A stretch of 11,000 nucleotides of DNA from DATKCN01 sp035513175. GTDB taxonomy: Bacteria; Chloroflexota; Chloroflexia; Thermomicrobiales; CFX8. The stretch spans positions 1 through 11,000 of the forward strand of contig DATKCN010000256.1 in assembly GCA_035513175.1 (NCBI GenBank), written 5' to 3'. Of the stretch, positions 6,137 through 11,000 are shown piece by piece. The notes below the pieces were generated by a model that did not search any database, was not told the origin of the DNA, and saw nothing but the letters and a program-made list of their open reading frames with translations. The translations under genes were made by a program, and so were the position numbers. Numbering within the stretch: the stretch's first letter is position 1; each line of letters begins with the position of its first letter.

Positions 6137-6415
6137 ATGCACGCACGAGTCACGACGTTCCAGGTCGCGGACGGACATGTCGACGCTCTGGCTGAGGCCA
6201 TGGAGTCGAACGACATCACTCTCGTCGACGGCAACAAGGGCGCGTATCTGCTGATCGACCGCGCCAGCGGCGAGGCCATGACCATCACGCTCTGGGCGAG
6301 TGAGCAGGCGTTGCAGGACGCGCTCCCGTTCGCGGCCAATGTCTTCAGCGGCGCGGCGGATTATCTGGTCGGCGAGCCGTCCCGCCGGGTCTTCGAGGTC
6401 GCCAGCAACGCCTGA
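6137..6415 (+). CDS. Small ABM-like dimeric alpha/beta-barrel protein
   Basis: The 92-residue product has the length and pattern of ferredoxin-like dimeric alpha/beta-barrel proteins of the antibiotic biosynthesis monooxygenase (ABM) type. A first strand (HARVTTFQV) leads into a helix (DGHVDALAEAME), then a strand pair (KGAYLLIDRASGEAMTITLWAS) follows, with a helix carrying E-x-AL and a last strand (SRRVFEVAS). Family members include cofactor-less oxygenases and heme-handling proteins, so the substrate cannot be stated. AAGGAGG lies six bases before the ATG, an excellent ribosome binding site. The gene starts 116 nt after the HD/LuxR regulator and may be co-transcribed or regulated by it. Confidence 0.7.
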   Translation: MHARVTTFQVADGHVDALAEAMESNDITLVDGNKGAYLLIDRASGEAMTITLWASEQALQDALPFAANVFSGAADYLVGEPSRRVFEVASNA

Positions 6416-6471
6416 CGCGCCGCCGTAGCGCATGTGATCCCGGTTCGGTCATGTCGAGAAAGGACAATTCC

Positions 6472-7068
6472 ATGCTGAAAGCACGATTCGTGAAGGCAGC
6501 GCTCGCCGCCGCCCTGATAACGGCGTTCCTGATCGGTTCGAGCGTCGCGGCGGCGCCGGCGGGGCAGCAGTCGAGCGGCGTCTACAGCTTCGCCGACGGC
6601 AGTCCGGTCGATGGCGCGCATGCGACGCTGCTGCGCAATGACGGCGGCATCCGCATGACGCTGACGACCTCGGGGCTCGATGCCGGCGGGACGTACACGA
6701 TCTGGTGGGTCATCTTCAACAACCCGGAGGCCTGCACCGACGGCGTGCACGGGCTGGGCCTGCTGTGTGGCGCAGGAGATCTCGGGTCGGGCGACGTCGC
6801 GGCGTCCGTGCTCTACGCAACCGGGCACGTCGTCGGCAAGAACGGCAAGGGCAACTTCGGCGCCCATCTCAGCGTCGGACAGATGACGAACGATGTGCTG
6901 TTCGGTCCGGGGCTGCTCGATCCGCGTGGGGCCGAGGTGCATCTCATCGTGCGCGGCCACGGCGACCCGATCCCCGGACTGGTGCGGGAGCAGATCTCCA
7001 CCGTCGACGGCGGGTGCAGCATCAACGACTGCGAGAGCCAGCAGTTCGCGGCGTTTGCGGGACCGTAG
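6472..7068 (+). CDS. Secreted protein of unknown function
   Basis: The 198-residue protein begins with a classical signal peptide: basic MLKARFVK, a hydrophobic core ALAAALITAFLIGSS, and an AxA-type cleavage region near VAAAP (25-29). The mature part is rich in Gly, Asp and beta-type segments and contains GTYTIWWVIFNNPEACT, a conserved-looking SVLYATGHVVGKNGKGNFGA and LLDPRGAEVHLIVRGHG. It has four cysteines in the mature region (EACT, GLLC, DGGC, NDC), which could form two disulfides after export. I recall similar exported proteins as uncharacterised and assign no activity. The ATG at 6472 is preferred over 6451 because AAGGA lies seven bases before it and it gives a compact signal peptide. 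It starts 56 nt after the ABM-like gene, so the two may share a transcript. Confidence 0.72.
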   Translation: MLKARFVKAALAAALITAFLIGSSVAAAPAGQQSSGVYSFADGSPVDGAHATLLRNDGGIRMTLTTSGLDAGGTYTIWWVIFNNPEACTDGVHGLGLLCGAGDLGSGDVAASVLYATGHVVGKNGKGNFGAHLSVGQMTNDVLFGPGLLDPRGAEVHLIVRGHGDPIPGLVREQISTVDGGCSINDCESQQFAAFAGP

Positions 7069-7109
7069 GACGTCATCAATCGGACGCTGAGCCTGACGTC
7101 GATGTCTGA

Positions 7110-7137
7110 TGTGGTCTCGCGGGCGCGCGGGACCACA
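7110..7137 (+). terminator. Strong hairpin after the secreted-protein gene
   Basis: TGTGGTCTCGCG, loop GGCG and CGCGGGACCACA form a 12-pair stem with one T-G pair, 42 nt after the stop codon at 7068. No T-run follows on either strand, so it may act as a transcript-end stabiliser or a non-canonical terminator rather than a standard intrinsic terminator. Confidence 0.4.
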
Positions 7138-7322
7138 CCCATGTCCCTGGAACGTCGTGTGCTTTTCCATGGGCGCGCCTCGTGTCTCGCGCATGGCGCG
7201 ACGGCGTGTGTCAGCAATGACCGGCGCCTGCGCCGCGTGACGGCGCTCCGGCGCCAGTCGTCGCCGACTTTATCGAAGCCCGAACCCCATGCGGCCCGCC
7301 GCTGAACGTTCGTCGGTTGCTG
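7138..7322. other. Intergenic stretch without a recognised gene
   Basis: I find no recognisable protein fragment on either strand between the hairpin at 7110-7137 and the argG promoter. GC-rich imperfect palindromes are present, such as CCATG (7167-7171) with CATGG (7192-7196). The open frames here have no family-like motifs. Confidence 0.6.
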
Positions 7323-7351
7323 TTGACTCGCGAGCCAATGCGTAGTACAGT
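7323..7351 (+). promoter_or_regulatory. Strong sigma-70 promoter of the argG leader
   Basis: TTGACT (7323-7328), a 17-nt spacer and TACAGT (7346-7351) form a near-consensus promoter. Transcription would start near 7358, leaving a leader of about 375 nt before the argG ATG at 7733. A leader this long is itself a hint of post-initiation control. Confidence 0.75.
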
Positions 7352-7392
7352 TTGCGTTGTTGCGTGAGACTGTGAAGGATGTCACGAAGCAG

Positions 7393-7437
7393 ATGTACAC
7401 GTTCACCAGGAACATGAGGAGCCCTAGGCGCGGCTGA
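7393..7437 (+). CDS. Candidate arginine-rich leader peptide 1
   Basis: The ATG at 7393 encodes the 14-residue MYTFTRNMRSPRRG, ending at TGA 7435-7437. Four residues are Arg (codons at 7408, 7417, 7426 and 7429), three of them AGG, a codon little used in the neighbouring genes. An in-frame GTG at 7372 would lengthen it to 21 residues. The ribosome binding site is poor: GAAGG at 7374-7378 lies 14 bases before the ATG. The last two Arg codons abut the hairpin at 7431-7451, as in leader peptides of amino-acid attenuators. The overlapping frame from ATG 7379 (12 residues, three Arg) is an alternative. Confidence 0.4.
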   Translation: MYTFTRNMRSPRRG

Positions 7438-7451
7438 TCAGCGATCAGCCG
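7431..7451 (+). promoter_or_regulatory. Perfect hairpin overlapping the leader-peptide stop
   Basis: CGGCTGATC, loop AGC and GATCAGCCG form a nine-pair stem that contains the stop codon of leader peptide 1. Competing pairings exist: GCGGCTG (7430-7436) with CAGCCGC (7457-7463), and AGCC (7458-7461) with GGCT (7466-7469), the latter followed by TTTT. A weak terminator/antiterminator choice is possible, but the four-pair terminator stem is short. Confidence 0.5.
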
Positions 7452-7495
7452 ACCCGCAGCCGCGTGGCTTTTCTCGTGATTTTCTGGAGATGTCC

Positions 7496-7624
7496 GTGAC
7501 TTACTCGCATTCCTCGTCCGCCGATTCCGCCGACAGCTCAGGCAGTACCGCTGGCGCGCTTGCCGCGTCCGTGGCCGGTTTCCCTGTTCCCACGCCCCCT
7601 CGACGCGTCAGGCCGTGCGCCTGA
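7496..7624 (+). CDS. Candidate leader peptide 2 ending in arginine codons
   Basis: GTG at 7496 (GGAG seven bases upstream; in-frame ATG at 7490) opens a 42-codon frame that ends at TGA 7622-7624. The first 35 residues are rich in Ser and Ala and have no Arg. The last seven are RRVRPCA, with Arg codons at 7601, 7604 and 7610. These lie on and just before the left arm of the hairpin at 7607-7625, so a ribosome waiting for arginyl-tRNA would cover that arm. It does not resemble any protein family I know. I infer a regulatory upstream ORF of argG. Confidence 0.45.
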   Translation: MTYSHSSSADSADSSGSTAGALAASVAGFPVPTPPRRVRPCA

Positions 7625-7678
7625 CATGACAGCGTTCGCGCCAATCGCGTGGCGCGCGCGTGGATGTCATTGTCAGGC
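7607..7678 (+). promoter_or_regulatory. Mutually exclusive hairpins, attenuator-like, before argG
   Basis: Region 1 (GTCAGGC, 7607-7613) pairs perfectly with the start of region 2 (GCCTGAC, 7619-7625). Region 2 extended (7619-7631) also pairs with region 3 (7665-7678) over 13 pairs with a single bulged T at 7670. A further seven-pair hairpin (7637-7643 with 7650-7656, loop ATCGCG) sits inside the 2:3 structure. The 1:2 and 2:3 forms exclude each other. No T-rich terminator follows region 3, so if this is a switch, the output could be translational or Rho-dependent. Confidence 0.55.
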
Positions 7679-7732
7679 TGTAACGACCTCAACCGTCGAT
7701 GGATCTGGAACTGTTCGAAAGGGAAACCCGCA

Positions 7733-9055
7733 ATGCCCGGTACCATCACCGCATCAACGCCACACGCGCATCTCGACCATGAGCTGCTGTCGCTCGCGCT
7801 GCAGAAGGTCGAGACGACCGCGGTGCAGCAGGTCAACAAGATCGCGATTGCCTTCTCCGGCGGCCTTGACTCAACGCTGTGCATCATGCTGGCAAAGGTC
7901 AAGTACGGCGCCGAGGTCGTGCCGATCACAGTCGACGTCGGGCAGGGCGATGACGAGATCGCGATGGCCTTCGAGAAGGCCGCGCTGCTCGGCATCGAGC
8001 CGATCCTGATCGACGCGAAGGAGGAGTTCTCGACCGAGTGGCTCACCAAGGCTATTCGGGCCAACTCCGACTACAACGGCTACCCGGTCTCGACCTCGAT
8101 GACCCGCCAGCTGATCGCCGCCAAGGTTGCCCAGAAAGCGGCTGAGCTCGGCTGCGACGCTTTGATGGAGGGCTCAACCGGCAAAGGCAACGACCAGTAC
8201 CGCATGCACAACGTCTTCAAGATCTTCGCGCCCCAGTGCCAGATCCTTGTGCCGGTGCGCGACTTCGACCTCACCCGCGCCGAGGAGCTGGCGCTGTGCG
8301 CCCACTACGGCGTTCCGGTCGAGGAGATCATCTCCGGCGGAGACGACAAGACGATGTGGTGCCGCTCGATCGCCAGCGGCGGCATCGGGCTGGACACCGT
8401 CATCCCGGACCACGTCTGGATGTGGCTCACGCCTCCAGCGAAAGCGCCTGACAAGCCGGCCACCATCACGCTTGCGTTCAAGAACGGCCTGCCGGTCGCC
8501 CTCAACGGCGAGCAGATGCCGCTGCACGAGCTGATCCCGGCTCTCAACACCCTCGGCGGCCAGCACGGCATCGGCAAGATCGACATCTGGGAAGACGGCA
8601 TCATGGATCTCAAGTCGCGCGAGATCTACGAGGCCCCCGGCGCGAAGATCATCCTCGCCGTCCACAAGGACATCGAAGGCATGACGCTGACCAAGCAGCA
8701 GGTCGTCTTCAAGAAGAGCGTCGACGCCGCGTGGGCATCGCTGGTCTACCACGGCGAGTGGTTCCAGCCGCTCAAGTCCAATCTGGACGCCTTCATCGCC
8801 AGCACTCAGGCCGTCGTCGAGGGCACGTGGACAGTGTCCCTCTATAAAGGAAATATCGACATCGTCAAGCGCGAATCGGCCGCCTCGCTGTTCAAGCCGG
8901 AAATCCGCTCCATCGAGAGCAGCGGCTTCAACCAGCAGCTCTGCGGCCCGGCCGCCTACATCAAGGGCCTGCCGTTCGAAGTCCTCGCGTTGCGAGACGC
9001 GGAAATGGCGAAAGCCGGGAACGGCGTGAAGGAAGCTGTATTGGCCGGGAGTTAG
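7733..9055 (+). CDS. argG: Argininosuccinate synthase
   Basis: The 440-residue enzyme joins citrulline and aspartate with ATP in the penultimate step of arginine synthesis in the cytoplasm. The PP-loop SGGLDST (42-48) and following PITVDVGQGDDE are the ATP site. EGSTGKGNDQYR (near 147-158) binds citrulline/aspartate, and DHVWMWLTPPAKAPDKP and LYKGNIDIVKRES are typical family segments. The chain is somewhat longer than the common 400-residue form, with an N-terminal extension of about 30 residues. ATG 7733 is chosen because AAGGG lies nine bases upstream and the protein then begins close to the family start; the in-frame TTG at 7649 would put the first leader hairpin inside the protein. A long leader with candidate arginine-responsive elements precedes it, and a repeat follows three bases after the stop. 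Confidence 0.95.
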   Translation: MPGTITASTPHAHLDHELLSLALQKVETTAVQQVNKIAIAFSGGLDSTLCIMLAKVKYGAEVVPITVDVGQGDDEIAMAFEKAALLGIEPILIDAKEEFSTEWLTKAIRANSDYNGYPVSTSMTRQLIAAKVAQKAAELGCDALMEGSTGKGNDQYRMHNVFKIFAPQCQILVPVRDFDLTRAEELALCAHYGVPVEEIISGGDDKTMWCRSIASGGIGLDTVIPDHVWMWLTPPAKAPDKPATITLAFKNGLPVALNGEQMPLHELIPALNTLGGQHGIGKIDIWEDGIMDLKSREIYEAPGAKIILAVHKDIEGMTLTKQQVVFKKSVDAAWASLVYHGEWFQPLKSNLDAFIASTQAVVEGTWTVSLYKGNIDIVKRESAASLFKPEIRSIESSGFNQQLCGPAAYIKGLPFEVLALRDAEMAKAGNGVKEAVLAGS

Positions 9056-9057
9056 GG

Positions 9058-9168
9058 ACCTAACCCCCCAGCCCCCTTCCCTGCGAGGGAAGGGGGAGAA
9101 GGAACGGGGGGCACGCGGGAGTGAACTGGCTCCCCTCTCCGCGTCGGGGAGGGGCTGGGGGAGGGGTT
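9058..9168 (+). repeat. Two-hairpin GC-rich repeat between argG and argH, copy 1
   Basis: Hairpin one is CCCCCTTCCC-TGCGA-GGGAAGGGGG (9072-9096). Hairpin two is CCCCTCTCC-GCGTC-GGGGAGGGG (9132-9154). The ends are roughly inverted: ACCCCCCAGCCCC at the left and GGGGCTGGGGGAGGGGTT at the right. Copy 2 at 10912-11000 shares the order, both loops and the left end. Elements of this look are known as intergenic, MITE- or REP-like repeats in several GC-rich phyla. The right end supplies the purine-rich run just before the argH start. Confidence 0.85.
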
Positions 9169-9169
9169 C

Positions 9170-10600
9170 TTGGTAACGAAGCTGTGGGACAAGGGATACG
9201 AGCTGGATCCGCGGATCGAGCGGTTCGAGGTCAGCGATGACCTGGTCTACGACCGCCGCCTGATCGTGCCCGACGTGCTTGGCTCCATCGCCCACGCGGC
9301 CATGTTGACGAAGATCGGACTGCTGCCGCTGGACGCCTTTCACGCGCTGCGCGCCGAGCTGGCCAACATCGCGGCCCTGTCGCAGACCGGCGGCTTCACG
9401 CTCGACGCCGGTGACGAGGATGTCCACACCAAGATCGAGGGCTGGCTGACCGCGAAGCTCGGCGACGCTGGCAAGATGATCCACACCGGACGATCCCGCA
9501 ACGATCAGGTGCTGGTCGACATGCGGCTCTACACCCGCGAGGCCGTCGTGCCGGTCTACACCGCCGTGCTGGACGCCTGCGACGCGCTGCTGGACATGGC
9601 CACCCGCCACCAGCACACTCCGATGCCGGGCTACACCCACATGCAGCGGGCCATGCTCTCCTCGGTCGGCGTCTGGGCAGGCGCCTTCCTGGAGTCACTG
9701 CTGGACAACCTGACGCTGCTGGACGCGGCGGTCGCGCTCTCGGATCAGAACCCGCTCGGCTCGGCGGCTTCCTACGGCGTCGGCCTGCCGCTGGACCGGC
9801 AGTACGTCTCCGACCTGCTGGGCTTCGCCAAGGTGCAGTCCAACGTGCTCTACACGCAGAACGCGCGCGGCAAGTTCGAGGCGGCCATCGTCCAGGCCTG
9901 CTGTCAGGTGATGCTCGATCTGTCGAAGCTGGCGCAGGACATCCTGCTGTTCACCACCAGCGAGTACGGCTTCTTCGAGCTCGACGACTCGCTGACGACC
10001 GGCTCCAGCATCATGCCGCAGAAGAAGAACCTGGGCGCGATGGAGATGCTGCGCGCCAAGGGGACCATCATCCTCTCCTGGCAGCAGCTGATGATGACGA
10101 TGCTGGCGGGCCTGCCGTCCGGCTACAACATGGACTATCAGGAAACGAAGCGGCCCTTCATGGAGTCGCTGGACCTGGTCGAGGAGTCGTCGGCGGTCGC
10201 CGGGCTGACCGTCTCGCGGCTGCTGCCGAACGAGGAGCGCCTGCTGGCCGCCTGCACGCCGGAGCTGTACGCGACCGACGTGGCCTACGACCTCGTCCTC
10301 AAGGGCGTGCCGTTCCGGGATGCCTATCGCAAGGTGGCCGGGATGCTGGACGACCTGGGCGACATGGATGCTCACTCCGTTCTGGCGAACCGCGCGCATC
10401 AGGGCACGAGTGGCGACCTGCGGCTGGACGCCTCCGCCGAGATCATCGCCGCCCGCCGCGAAGCGGTGGCCGACCGCTCGAAACAGCTCGAAGAGATCAG
10501 GGCCGGGCTACTGTCAGGCACGGCGGCTGGGCTGCCCGCGCCCCCGATCCCTGGCAGGGGAAGCCTCCCCCAGCCCGTGGGAGGAGCCGCCCGCTCCTGA
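9170..10600 (+). CDS. argH: Argininosuccinate lyase with an extra C-terminal tail
   Basis: The 476-residue enzyme cleaves argininosuccinate to arginine and fumarate, and belongs to the fumarase/aspartase superfamily. Visible sites are HTGRSRNDQV (105-114), GYTHMQRA (154-161; the conserved TH is in the active site) and the signature loop GSSIMPQKKNL (278-288). After KKN the sequence reads LGAME rather than the common PDxxE, a variant I associate with some Chloroflexota and archaeal enzymes. The start is the TTG at 9170, since no ATG or GTG fits and the family begins with TKLWDKGYELD. Its GGAGGGG ribosome binding site belongs to the preceding repeat. The last 25-30 residues (after RAGLL) are rich in Pro, Gly and Ala and are partly encoded by an inverted-repeat element, so they are probably dispensable. 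Confidence 0.95.
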   Translation: MVTKLWDKGYELDPRIERFEVSDDLVYDRRLIVPDVLGSIAHAAMLTKIGLLPLDAFHALRAELANIAALSQTGGFTLDAGDEDVHTKIEGWLTAKLGDAGKMIHTGRSRNDQVLVDMRLYTREAVVPVYTAVLDACDALLDMATRHQHTPMPGYTHMQRAMLSSVGVWAGAFLESLLDNLTLLDAAVALSDQNPLGSAASYGVGLPLDRQYVSDLLGFAKVQSNVLYTQNARGKFEAAIVQACCQVMLDLSKLAQDILLFTTSEYGFFELDDSLTTGSSIMPQKKNLGAMEMLRAKGTIILSWQQLMMTMLAGLPSGYNMDYQETKRPFMESLDLVEESSAVAGLTVSRLLPNEERLLAACTPELYATDVAYDLVLKGVPFRDAYRKVAGMLDDLGDMDAHSVLANRAHQGTSGDLRLDASAEIIAARREAVADRSKQLEEIRAGLLSGTAAGLPAPPIPGRGSLPQPVGGAARS

Positions 10601-10656
10601 CATCGACCTCGAGGTCGAGCGCGCAGGCGGCCTGCGGGTCAACAGGAGGCTTCCCC
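10557..10656. repeat. Inverted-repeat element at the 3' end of argH
   Basis: GGGGAAGCCTCC (10557-10568) and its exact complement GGAGGCTTCCCC (10645-10656) bound about 100 bp. Inside are CCTCCC (10564-10569) with GGGAGG (10579-10584), a perfect 16-bp palindrome TCGACCTCGAGGTCGA (10603-10618) and GCAGGC-G-GCCTGC (10623-10635). Three internal palindromes within bounding arms suggest a small non-coding mobile or structural element. It contains the argH stop codon and differs in sequence from the repeats at 9058 and 10912. Confidence 0.65.
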
Positions 10657-10740
10657 GCCGCCGTTGCATCGAAACCATGACGACACGGCGCCATGTTGGC
10701 CGCCGTTAGCGAACAGGGAACAGGAAAGAAGGAAGAACCG

Positions 10741-10902
10741 ATGATTGCATGTCCAGAGTGCGCCGCCGACGTCGTCCTGAACGGCGTCATCGTTGGCGAG
10801 ATCGTGCAGTGCGAGGACTGCTCCGCAGAGCTGGAGATCCTCAGCGTCAACCCGGTCGAAGTCGGCCTCGCGCCGGCCGAAGAAGAGGACTGGGGCGAGT
10901 AG
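10741..10902 (+). CDS. lysW: LysW/ArgW amino-group carrier protein
   Basis: The 53-residue protein has the full LysW pattern: CPEC (4-7) and CEDC (24-27) make the TFIIB-like zinc knuckle, an acidic body follows (ELEILSVNPVEVGLAP), and the C-terminus is EEEDWGE. In this family the side chain of the last Glu is joined to the amino group of alpha-aminoadipate (lysine pathway) or glutamate (arginine pathway) by LysX/ArgX. The attached intermediate is then processed by LysZ, LysY, LysJ and LysK. The ATG at 10741 follows AAGGA at seven bases and gives the usual length; the in-frame ATG at 10693 would add a non-family tail. Its place after argG and argH suggests a role in ornithine/arginine synthesis, although a shared lysine role is possible. 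The partner ligase and other enzymes are not in the window. Confidence 0.92.
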   Translation: MIACPECAADVVLNGVIVGEIVQCEDCSAELEILSVNPVEVGLAPAEEEDWGE

Positions 10903-10911
10903 TGGGGTTGG

Positions 10912-11000
10912 ACCTCACCCCCAGCCCCTCTCCTGCGAGGAGAGGGGAGCAGATGTCATCGGCCCAACCCCTCCCTCTCCGCATCGGAGAGGGGGGCCGG
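10912..11000 (+). repeat. Two-hairpin GC-rich repeat after lysW, copy 2 (cut by the window end)
   Basis: Hairpin one is CCCCTCTCC-TGCGA-GGAGAGGGG (10925-10947). Hairpin two is CCCTCTCC-GCATC-GGAGAGGG (10973-10993). The loops TGCGA and GC[AG]TC and the left end ACCT-A/C-ACCCCC-AGCCCC match copy 1, while the stems differ in a compensatory way. It starts about ten bases after the lysW stop, and its right end lies outside the window. Confidence 0.85.

Noticed and set aside
7110..7137. Textbook intrinsic terminator after the secreted-protein gene
   Set aside because: The 12-pair stem is strong, but no T-run follows on either strand. I kept it only as a low-confidence terminator or stabilising hairpin.
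7649..7732. Upstream in-frame TTG at 7649 as the argG start
   Set aside because: It would place 28 non-family residues before the ATG at 7733 and put part of the alternative hairpin inside the coding region. The ATG at 7733 has its own ribosome binding site.
7358..7732. ArgR operator (ARG box) or a known riboswitch in the argG leader
   Set aside because: I see no AT-rich ARG-box palindrome and no conserved core of the riboswitches I know. The visible signals are uORFs and hairpins.
8174..9640. 488-codon antisense frame opposite argG and argH
   Set aside because: It runs through the argG stop, the repeat and the argH start without any motif. Both sense genes are certain.

Overview
The window is GC-rich bacterial DNA and most likely comes from a Chloroflexota genome, perhaps Thermomicrobia-like. 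The reasons are the family mix: the argG and argH types, a LysW amino-group carrier protein beside them, an HD-domain/LuxR-type regulator, a DUF1028 protein, and GC-rich two-hairpin intergenic repeats. The lineage is inferred from family knowledge and was not tested by a search.

Left part (1-2195, genes on the minus strand). Positions 1-480 hold debris. A DsrE-like gene with a very good promoter is cut after about 18 codons by a 51-bp sequence. The same 51 bp recurs at 429-479 as the 5' end of a shrunken DinB-like gene. Next come a MmcQ/YjbR-family gene (586-966), a 365-nt intergenic stretch and a DUF1028 gene (1332-2195). The intergenic stretch carries two copies of an unrecognised two-hairpin element, and base pairs in both stems covary between the copies.

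Middle part (2323-7068). A seven-helix membrane protein, a possible 30-codon coupled ORF and an Mrp/ApbC-type iron-sulfur carrier ATPase form a tight plus-strand operon. A HicB-like antitoxin pseudogene with two in-frame stops lies behind them on the minus strand. Then follow a tandem HD/LuxR regulator, a small ABM-like alpha/beta-barrel protein and a secreted protein of unknown function.

Right part (7069-11000). This is an arginine locus: argG, argH and lysW, all on the plus strand. ArgG and ArgH convert citrulline to arginine. LysW is the carrier that protects the amino group of glutamate or alpha-aminoadipate in LysW-dependent arginine or lysine synthesis, so its place here suggests that ornithine is made on LysW. 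argG has a strong promoter about 380 nt upstream. The leader between them contains two short ORFs with arginine codons clustered just before hairpins, and the second has mutually exclusive hairpins of the classic attenuator kind. Two copies of a paired-hairpin repeat follow argG and lysW. The first copy runs up to the argH start and appears to supply its ribosome binding site. A different inverted-repeat element sits at the 3' end of argH and encodes part of an extra C-terminal tail.
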